Shown here piece after piece: positions 1-9,700 of a DNA stretch of 64,000 nucleotides. The stretch covers positions 8,208,571 to 8,272,570 of the forward strand of contig CAIIXF020000011.1 of assembly GCA_903813345.2 (NCBI GenBank), in the 5' to 3' direction. Made by a program: the position numbers and the translations under genes. Each line of letters begins with the position of its first letter. The first letter of the stretch is position 1. The stretch comes from Owenia fusiformis (lineage: Eukaryota > Annelida > Polychaeta > Sabellida > Oweniidae). Below the pieces are notes generated by a model. It ran no database searches and had not been told where the DNA came from. It saw only the letters and a program-made list of their open reading frames with translations.

Positions 1-54
1 TCACAATTGGTAATTATAAATATATATACTTGAATCATATTCCTATATACTTAC

Positions 55-3000
55 TCAGGACTACACAGTGTAGACATTATCGACACCTGTCTCTTTGATC
101 CATACTTCGCAATCATTACATTGCCTTTTTGATATGTCACCAGTTGGCCTTCCCCCACTACTAACTCCCTAAAGTTATTCGGTAATCCAATCCTGGAGGC
201 CCTTGTCATGCATGTGACGCAAGTACCTTCTTCGTCCAGGAATTCCCATATTTGCATGCTGCCAAATGCCTGGTCCAGGATGACATGGTGGCCTTTGTTT
301 AGTAAAGGAGCTACCAATTCGGTGACTATTTGATAGCCGAACCCATTGGGATGGTACGCAGGCTGACCACTTCCAATTCATCTGTTTATCTGAAAATGGT
401 TGACAATTTAAATATCTACAACATATGACAGTGATCTCCCTAGGATTAAATCAAGTGGGCACCCACTTGAGATTTTGAAAATAGGCTTGTACCCATATGA
501 AACCCATTTGCACCCACTTCAAAATTAGAAAACTCATGAAAAGGTGGAATGTTTTGATCATTTTCGGACATAACTGAAAAAATGATACCACGTGAGAAAA
601 GAATCCTGGGGAGAACACTTCACTGTATGACATTGCAAATTTATCTGTATTGATTCTTTTGTCATCTAATTAAAAAAATTGCCAGTGTGAGAAAATTTGC
701 ACAATTCTCCACTATGGCATAAACCAGGCATCAAATTAACCCAATCTACAACACTATAAAATTAAATAGTACCATGGGTACTGGGTTCAAATGGTGTTGG
801 TCAGCAAAGAGAAAAGTTAATGGTACATAAAATGGTAGACAATTAAAAAAAGCAGATATAAATTTTTGACTGTTCTTTTCCAAAATTATCCCATTAAACT
901 ACTCTTTACAGTGACATGTGTTTTTACAATCTAAGACACCTGAAAGCCGTTTTAAAGCTACTGAAATGACAAAATGTGATTTTTCCATAAAAACTGCTTT
1001 GAAAAAAGACAAGCTTTTGAGCTTTTGAATTATATTAAAGAGGAACCAAAATAATTTAAAATAGGAATCTTATTGACTCAGGTTCCAAAACATGCTTCTA
1101 TATTATGGAGTGAGTCTGACAAATTCCAGCAAAACATGCTTCTACTGTATTGTTGACTGACTGAGAGACAAATGGACAAATTAATGTTAACTGAAATGGC
1201 CGAAAATAAAAAAATGGATATCATTTTTTGCAGATTTTTTGTAACAAAATTATTCCATAGAACGACTCTTTACAGTGACATGGCATTTTACAATGCAGGA
1301 CACCTGAAATTATTTATAAAGCTACCAAATGATCCAAAGGTGAATTTCGAGAGACAAAAGTGGCGGCCATTTTGAAAATAGGCGAGCCCTTAAACCATGA
1401 ATTATAGGGAGGTTTTCTGTATTGATGTTGAACAAAATAACTTAAAACGGGAATCCTATCAACACAGGTTTTAAATCAAATGATCACGAGACAAAAATGT
1501 CGGCCATTTTGAAAATAGGCGAGCTTTTGAACCAGAAGTCATAAGAGGGTTTTCTATATTGATTTTGAACAAAAATAACTCAAAACGGGAATCCTTTTGA
1601 CAGAGGTTTTAAAATGGGCCAGTTGTTGACAGACGGACAAGTGAGTGATTGCAATAGCTCACCAAGTGAACTAACAATTAAAAGATTATCATCTTACCAG
1701 CATACATTTTTGTTGCGGCTGTGTAACCAGTCTCCCCTTCACATAAGCTGTGGTATTTGGCACCCCATTTCCTTGGCTTTTTCGGCATGTATTGAATCAA
1801 ATGATCACGCCCTTTGTGGCCTGAAACATAAAAATGTATAGATTTCAATACATGTTATAATTTAGATTCATTTCTATGAATATATCTCGGCATTGAATTG
1901 CCATATTTTAACATTAGTGATAAATACATGTAGCATTTGCTGGCCTGGAATCCAATGTGAGAGTAACAGAGTAATAAGCTATATATCATAGATAACTTGT
2001 CATGTATGTCATAAGAATAATTACATTATAATAATTTGTTTTTTGCCATGTCAGACTTGTATCAGAATAATGTGATATCGTTTGGAGCATAAAAATCTGA
2101 TATTATGCATTTCTTTCATATGGATAATTATAAAAAATAAATTCATGTATAGGCTGTGCTTTTCAATTTTAGTTTGATTGGTGAGTCAATAAGTTCAAAT
2201 ATGGCCTATGCAAAAAAAGAATTCATCAACAGTACTGTAATATATTAAAAAATAAAATGACCTACCAACAAGGCTCTCAATAAATGTTCCGAGGCATGAC
2301 TTTGCCAAAGGCTGGAGTATAGGTCAGCCAATTCTCCTCCTGACTTTCCTCCCAATACATGGACAGCTCAGGCTGTATTTCTGCTTCAGTGACATCTTCA
2401 AAGTCACTGGCTCCACTCTCATTAGCATATCTGGAATAACTGATTATATTGATATGGATTTCATCTTGTGATCATGCATGCATGGTTTAACATAAACAAA
2501 TGACATTTTACTCTGTAGGGTCTTGATTCCCTTGTAATTTTTTGTAATTAACTTGTAACAAAAAACACACAAAAGAATGCCTAGTGTGGGTTTTGCAATT
2601 GTCCAAGAAACCTCATACACTGTAAACATGCATACATGTATATTGTTTATTTTAGCTTTCACAGTGACCATAGATGTTCACATCGAGTTGACGTGTAGGC
2701 TCAATTATATGTATGGTGACCTCAGGGGCCACAAAAGTTGAATATTTGCAGAGAAAAATAAATTGAACTAATAAATGAACTACAGTGTATGTACATGTAT
2801 GTACCTGATGTATGTGTGGTATTTTCTAATTAGCTAAAAGTGAATCACCGACACTTGGTATTCTTGTTTGGAAAGAAATGAACTCAGCTACATGTACTTG
2901 TACAGATCTGCAAATTTGTACTTCATGTACATGTATATATTGAAAAGCATGTAGACTCAGTGACATGTAAACGTACATGTACATGTAGCTAATGTTAGGG

Positions 3001-3328
3001 TGTGTATAGCCATACCTATTGGTCTCTTGCACAAGAATCTCAAAAAGAGACCGGTTGTCAGCTCCTTGATGCTGAGGAATACCCCTACACTGTGCTATGA
3101 AATAGTCCATCGGAGAGCTATTTACTGGGGTGGATTAACTGGTCCACACCTGTCATTGTCAAATACATGTTCATTCATATTAAAGTTATTGGGTAAAATT
3201 GCAGTCCATTCTTCATCATCATCATCATCCTCCTCTGAACTTGCCTGCTCTGACATGTCATTGCCACTATTCTCATCAAAACAATCGAATGTACTAGCTT
3301 TTAGCTGGGCCTCACTTGTACTAGTCAT
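55..3328 (-). pseudogene. Decayed piggyBac (PGBD-like) transposase gene in several exons
   Basis: Collinear minus-strand pieces read as a piggyBac DDE transposase. From 3328 comes an acidic N-terminus with a run of D/E, then after a one-base frame break near 3110-3122 a segment ending in ETNR. A consensus donor (AG|GTATGG) near 3012 joins to an acceptor at ~2432 and restores the family hallmark ETNRYA; that piece stops near 2280. The piece at 1698-1820 reads KGRDHLIQYMPKKPRKWG, the well-conserved piggyBac core, flanked by TTTCAG and GTAAGA. The piece at 55 to ~365 contains LDQAFGS, where the D matches the second catalytic aspartate, and SIMSTLCSPE before a GTAAGT donor. The N-terminal frame break, missing sequence between ETNRYA and the QYMPKKP block, and an intron phase that does not match before the last piece all argue for a pseudogene. 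Several splice sites are nonetheless good, so a former domesticated multi-exon PGBD gene is possible. It may continue left of the window. Confidence 0.72.
884..1612. repeat. Degenerate tandem repeat inside the piggyBac-relic intron
   Basis: Two diverged copies of a ~355 bp unit are visible. The phrase ACTCTTTACAGTGACATG near 903 returns near 1263, and both are followed by GACACCTGAAA. A nested ~135 bp unit recurs at about 1350-1480 and 1490-1612; each copy has GGCCATTTTGAAAATAGGCG, TTTTCTRTATTGATKTTGAACAAAA and AAAACGGGAATCC. No coding sequence is recognisable here. Confidence 0.6.
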
Positions 3329-4571
3329 GATCTCTCATATAATAATCCATATTAGAGTGTTATTAGAGTGTTAAAACAAATACTAAACTAGATCCGTCAA
3401 AATCCTGGATAAAAACACCAATATTTCAGTCACAATCTGAAAGCTACAGCCACTGTCCGTTTTGCGTATAGATCGAGGCCCCTCTATCTTCTGTAATTAC
3501 AGTCTATTAGTTGGTTTCAAAGTTGTGTAGCCAATTACTTTGATTTGAGCCTTGCGAAGCGATTTCTCAAGAAAGAAACATATTGTCAGACGCGACATTT
3601 TTGTTTGTTTATTTTCAGAGTTGATCCGCCCGATTACGCAGTCTAGTTGTAGCTTCCGGGTTTGCAAATATGCTGATTCTTACGGTTGAAGATTAGAAAT
3701 TTCATCTTATACATTAGCGAAAAGTGAAAAGAATATTTGTTTGTTATACCCATATTCATGTTTAGACCATGCCCTTTGATAGTCTATGTTAATTTAATGA
3801 AATAAATGTCTTCCGGGTTTGAAGTTTGGCGGACTTTTTCTAGGGACCTGTCAACATCTTTTCGTTTCCAAGATGACAATGGCAAAATAACGCCAGGAAA
3901 GTGGATAATAATGAACAATAGAATTTCAGAAACATATATGCTTGCCTTCCCGTGATTCAGACTGACTATACTTAGCCTGACTATCGGAATAACGTTTCTT
4001 GAACTAATGACGTATTTTCTCAGATATCACGTGATGAAAACAAGCCGCCATTTTTAAAAGGCTTGAACCAAATATTTTGATTCCGTGACTTTTTACAATA
4101 TTTCACCCATAAAGAAGGGTATTTCAGGCCGATTTACAGTCTCTGTGGATGTAAGTGAATGATTTGAATTTGCTTTGACATATTACGGTTCTATTAGTCT
4201 GATGTAAGTTTTTTCTAAGATTATTTGCATTTCATGATTTCACGTGTCAAAACGACATAAATGTCGTTGTGGGAGGCAGCGGTAAAACGACATAAATGTC
4301 GTTATGACGTTAAAAGGGTTAACCCTGAAAACATAGATTTAGACAAAATAATTATGCTGCTACCATTGTTACTTTTCAAGGTATTGAAAAAAATCAATGT
4401 TTCAATAAGTGCCTCCTTAATTAGCCTATATTATTTTTTCCCCAAACTAACTTTTTGTCCAACCCAGTTAAATCACTTCAAAAAACCCTTATTATCATGA
4501 ATTGGTCATAATACTTTGTACTTTTAATAATTTCTAGGTTCACTATAGGATGTATAGGGGTGACAAATGGA
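3329..4571. other. No gene recognised; non-coding upstream of the piggyBac relic and duplication A
   Basis: No protein family is recognisable in either strand. The only structured element seen is a pair of short inverted repeats at 4252-4302, listed separately. A promoter for the minus-strand relic could lie just above 3328, but no clear core element was found. Confidence 0.5.
4252..4302. repeat. Twice-repeated 16-bp palindrome
   Basis: The inverted repeat ACGACAT-AA-ATGTCGT occurs at 4252-4267 and again, identically, at 4287-4302, so the two are 35 bp apart. Direct repetition of a near-perfect dyad resembles a pair of protein-binding sites, but no binding factor can be named. Confidence 0.55.
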
Positions 4572-4864
4572 CCTGAGTAAAGCTGGATCGCCGATGAAAC
4601 GTCTGTTTAGCTAAAATGTTTTCAAATAAACTTGTGACAATTTTTCTATACTTACTCTTAACTCTATTCCGTAACTTGTAAGGACTGATTTTACTATCAG
4701 CGTCTTCTTCTGTGACCTTTTTTGGCCAGCTCTATTGGTTTATATCAATATAATTATTGACTTGAGGTTGGATGAATGTGACAAAAGTAATATAATTCAA
4801 AAATGCAATAACATATGAACTTGGATTTCTCTAACATCTATGTGTACATGTATAGCTGTAGTTA

Positions 4865-6319
4865 TCAAAGCGTATGATTAAAGGTTGACAAATCAAATGA
4901 TGAAAAGTTTGCAATATTAGAAAGCCAGGATAGAAATGGAACTGATGGGTCAGCTGCAGAAAGATGTCTCTGCCAGTCATTTTTAAGAAACCATACATCC
5001 CCGGCTGAATCGGCATTCTTAGACGGATGCCACACGGTAACAGTGCTTAGGTTGACTGCGGTCTTGCATGCAACAGCCCTGCACGCCAATTCTTTTGACA
5101 GAATCGTCACCTTTAGGCAATTATTTCCAGTCCCTTCCCAAACCCAATCAGAGCACGTGGGACCACTACATAGGTTAGTGATGGATTTAGACCTAGTTGT
5201 ATTCATTCCGTAAAGTATATAGTTCACTATTCCTTGATCAGTGTTCAGGGAATTCAGTGTCTTCGTATAGTTGTGTCCAAACTCCCAAAATGATGCTGAA
5301 ATTAAAGAAAAAATGATAAACATAGTAGCTTAAATGTGAACTTTCTGGTCACTCGTCACAACTGCGCTAACTAAAGACAAATAAGCGATCTTACATTTCT
5401 CCAGGGAGCTCTTAAATAACACACATCCCATGTTGAGTGCTAAAGTCCATGTTTGACTAATTACTCCTTTCTTATTTCCCTTAGCTCCTATGATATCACT
5501 CTTTGGAAACATATTAAAAAGTGGATTTGGGTTAAGGAGTGGCAAGGCATCGCTATCATAGTTGACCACATCAAACCCAAGGTGGTTTAACGACCGCCAC
5601 AGCATCAGTCGAATATGCCAGATACACTTCGGGAAGTTACAATCTTCGCTTAAAAGGGAAGGCATAAACTCAGACGTATCTACCCAAATACAGTCAATGT
5701 TTCTGTTGTCTAGAAAGTGTTTCAATTTTTTATCTGGTGTTACTAATAGTGTCGTTCCGATTGGTTCCTTAAGTTGCAAATGTGCGCTAACGAGCCAGTT
5801 GAATATTTGGGCTAGATAGGGTCCAGTTAACGTCAATGTGTTTACTCTTTTTTCATTCCATTTTCGTGAAATCTTGGAAAGGTTTTTATAGAAATCAGTA
5901 TGTATTATTTTCTCTATGTCTAAAAAATTGTGAACATCCTTTCCATTTACTCTAATGTTGTGCAACGTTTCATTCAATGTTCTGTCATTTGCTTTCGTAA
6001 TCTCCAGTACAGCTTTGAACTCATTATTATTCACTATATCACTTGACTCACTGTCAACAACAACAGTTTTCAACTCTGTAGTTTCATCAGTTTGTATTAC
6101 ATCTGCATCTTGTTTTGAATGTATTGCACTTATCCGTTTCGGCCTGCTATCCTGGATAACGTTTTTATGATTCATTCGATCTGGGGAGAAGTCCCGTTCC
6201 AATATAGTTGAGAAAACGATGAGTACAAAAATGACGGCTGCTAAACTAGGAATTATGTATCTATTGGAAGATCCCATGTTTGTAGCATTCAAAGCTAACA
6301 AAATGTGTTTGCAGGACAT
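4865..6319 (-). CDS. Type II membrane glycosyltransferase-like protein, copy A
   Basis: Two exons, 5395-6319 and 4865-5295, give 451 residues. The donor is AAAT|GTAAG, the acceptor TTTCAG|CATC, and the junction is in frame. Residues 1-21 would be cytosolic, 22-40 form one hydrophobic signal anchor, and a variable stem follows to about 150. The block around 233-258 has WHIRLMLWRSLNHLGF followed by NYDSDALPLL; D255-S-D257 is a DxD metal/nucleotide-sugar site. Near the C-terminus is DVWFLKNDW (~408-416). This arrangement fits the nucleotide-diphospho-sugar transferase family (PF03407 type), usually Golgi enzymes. Donor and acceptor sugars are unknown. The gene is divergent from the sulfotransferase at 6711, which suggests co-expression on one glycan pathway (inference). 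The start at 6319 is chosen because it precedes the anchor; Met15 is an alternative. Potential N-glycosylation sites include N116 and N146. Confidence 0.85.
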
Positions 6320-6710
6320 CTGTATTCTAAAACGTTAATTAAGTAAAGGCTAACCTATCGATTGTTTGAAAAAGAATGAAAATGCTGTCTAAGTTTCGAT
6401 GGTTATAATGTTATAAAAACTCACGGCTATAACACACATGGTATATATGATTGTAGAATCCATAACCACAACAACTCATGAAGTCCCATTAGTGAAATGT
6501 ACACGATGGCTGCATATAATTGATGGGATATATTCTTCTCATCAATTGAAACAACATGATGAAGGACACCTACAATACAGCTGACCAACATACACAACTT
6601 ACTTAAGAACTAAACTTATCATTTCAAACATTTAGGTAAAGGTACATCATAGGCCGGCCTACTGGACAAGATATTTCCGTCTAGCCATCTTCAGAGAGAC
6701 GAGCACCAAT
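6320..6710. promoter_or_regulatory. Shared intergenic region of the divergent pair, copy A
   Basis: Only 391 bp separate the two start codons, which face away from each other, so both 5' UTRs and promoters must lie here or in undetected upstream exons. Copy B keeps the same arrangement (20327-20720) with few changes. A TATAAAAA string at about 6412 in copy A is altered to TTTTAAAAA in copy B, so it is not a safe TATA call. Bidirectional control is an inference from spacing. Confidence 0.45.
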
Positions 6711-9700
6711 ATGAAAGCAAATGTGAGGCCAATTAGTTTTGCTGACTGTCAGAACGTCTTTAAGATTATTCTGCTTACTGTAATGGCTACAGCGTTTTGT
6801 ATCCTTGTACTATTTACCCTGGCAGGTATGTGTGAAGATTTATTTTTAATTAGTTTGCCAAGGCGGCTATATGCATAGATTTATTGTCACTGTACCTATA
6901 CAACATATATATATATTTTAACATTTTTACAGCACTGAACGTCAATGTTCCTCCGATATATTGGAAACACTGGTAGATTAAGTATACTGTAAGTGTATGA
7001 TTTTGTAGTTTCTTATTCTGAGATGCTCGTGTACAAAAGTAGATGCAAAACAAATTAACGGAATGACGAATCTGAAAAATTAATTGTAATCCGACTTCCG
7101 GATGACCATTTATAATGACCTTGTTCAATTTCAAGTCTTATTTTACATATCGTATATGCTTGAAAATCGAGGTGATGATAAGATGTGGTCGCCGATTTTC
7201 TGATTTTCTCTAGGTCGGACTGCAAATTAGCATTTTTTGCTTTCAAATCTTCCGGACAAGTTATGATTGAACGGCTCCCTATTACATATCAATTGTTATT
7301 AATAAAAGATTTGCACCAGGTTTCAGAAAGTACAAGGCGTTTAGTAAGTAGTGAGCTAATTCGTAGACTGAAAAACTCTGAAAAGGTCACGTTTTAACCT
7401 GCTTTATATCTAGGCTTCACATGTATAACCAATATTTTTTAATTCATCTGATTTCCAGGAGTATGTATTTTGAGATTCGACATTTTTGACATTCATGAAA
7501 CATTCATAAACAAATCTATACTCTGCTGATTTACTCTTTATTGAAATTGATTAGAGATATAAGAGTTCAACAAATGATTCAACTACAAAAAAGTGCAAAT
7601 TCACCTTAGAAAGTGCAAATTGAGAAGGTCTCTAGATTCACGTCCAAATTTGTCACATTTAACTTATCTTGATGGCTTTTACTAGAGCCAGTTTACATTT
7701 CATGTAATTAGAAATGCTTAAGGCCTACATTATGATCTGACGATTGATGCTTTTTGTGTGTACATGTACAATTGGCCATGGTCAGTTAAGGTAAGACTGC
7801 CTCTATGTATACTGCTAGCGAACGTAGACATAAAAAGTATACCTCCGTGTTAAAATTTCCACGGCGATCCTACGACCTGTAAAATCTTGGATAAGCCGTA
7901 CGTATTGTGTCCGTGGGACAATCGTTGATCGTCAATCTTCAACGAACACCGTAAATATTTCTCGATTCTAGACCAAACATGACTGAAATATAATAAAAAT
8001 AACAGAGATCGAAAATTAGTTAATATCTTGGATAATTGCTTTTTAACTTGGGGGTTAGCTGCTTTTGTTACTATAAAGATTTGAGTGATCAATTAAGGAT
8101 ATCTTAGAAGAACAAGACATTGTATTTATTTCTAGACAAAGATGGCACAAGAATTTTGGTAGCCTCGGATCACCTAACCATTGAAACACATGTTGATGCT
8201 TCCCAAGGAGTCGAGGCAGCTCATGGAACAGATGACGAAGTAAGGTTTGACTTCATTGGTGAAATAAACATGCATAAAATCTAAAATTGTATTTCAATTT
8301 AATATTTACGGTATTCATTTTATTTTTTTGTGTAGTTTAAACCAATGAAAGGTGTCACAAAGGTCATTGTATTAGGATATAAAAGAGGGGGGACATCTTT
8401 CTTTGGAGAGCTACTCCATACATACCCTAAAACCCAATATCTGTTCGAGCCGCTTGTTGGAGTCTATGCTCATATGTATGGGGGTGTGACTGTGCCGCCA
8501 TGGAGCATTAGAGCCTTCGCTAATGGAACGATACGGTAGGCGACATTCACTGCTACCCACCTAATTACACAGACGTATCGTCGGTGTATCATGGCGGAAC
8601 TTCCTCCGGGAGTAGGTTTCGGTAAGATTTTTTCATTTCCCGATTTACACCTACTTATAAGTCACGTTGTAGATAATAATTTGGCTCGAAGTTAAGGGAG
8701 ATAGTCTTGTTTGAGAATGTGTCGATGGTTTTAGGTTTTATATGTTAACAAAGACACAATTCACGTATTTAGTCCCTCGCTTTTCTTACACTGACGATCG
8801 GCATTAATATTGCCAATATAACACTGACGAAGAGGTTTGCTTACCCTGACGAATGGATAATATTATTGAGAAAGTTGATCTGAGGAATGTCATGAACATA
8901 GGACGTAGCCATACGCCCGGTGGCATTTATAAAAATCGCCTCGATATTTTTATACATGTTCCCGGGCCTATGGATGTAGCTTTCTATCAAATCTCGGAGA
9001 TTTCTGGCAGGTACCCAGGGGGAGGTATGTGAAGCTGAAGCTGAGATATTGAATCAAATCCTTTCAATTATTTTTATGTAATTATGATATGTGCATAACA
9101 TCTTGAAATATTTAAACAAAACAGGCATCATATTCTCAATTAATAATAAATTGGAGTACAAATTTACTCGTAGTATATAACATGCGGTTGATGTGATAGC
9201 GCTATTGGGAGTGTGCAGTTTATTTACATTATTTTGCTACAACTATCATCACATTTGTTTTGACTGGCTCTTATTGTAGTTGACCAAGAGCCATCTACTG
9301 CAATGGCGGACACTAGTGGGGTAAGTTTCATGTTTGCTGTTTTGCTGTTAAGAGGGGGAGAAACCCCAGGGTTCAAAGATGACATACGCTTATAATGTAA
9401 ATCTGTATTGAGATGACATCGTCGCTGATTGGTCAAAAGTCGACAAACAAATGACGTCATCAATGGCGGTTTCAAAATTTTCGAAATACGCTTCGAATAA
9501 TATTATGTTCATTTCTGGCGTGTTAACCAATATCATAGCTTCTCATTTCACATCAAGATAAAGAAAGGTGTACGGAATATGCCTATATCAATTAAAACAT
9601 CCCATCGAAGTGTAGTATTTGATAACTAGACGATGAAAATTCGAACGAACGAAGGTGGTAAGCAAGAGAGGTAATTATGTCTGTCATCTTTAAACTCTGG

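Noticed and set aside
5562-6170. Plus-strand open frames inside the glycosyltransferase exon (and the copies at 19569-20177)
   Set aside because: They are opposite-strand shadows of the coding exon and contain no known domain.
6412-6419. TATAAAAA as the core promoter TATA box
   Set aside because: It is not conserved in the otherwise near-identical copy B, and its distance from any transcription start is unknown.
8336-8539. Reading the sulfotransferase exon 3 frame through to TAG at 8539 as a separate short protein
   Set aside because: A donor at 8536 and the matching acceptor before 11235 restore the family alignment; the stop lies in the intron.
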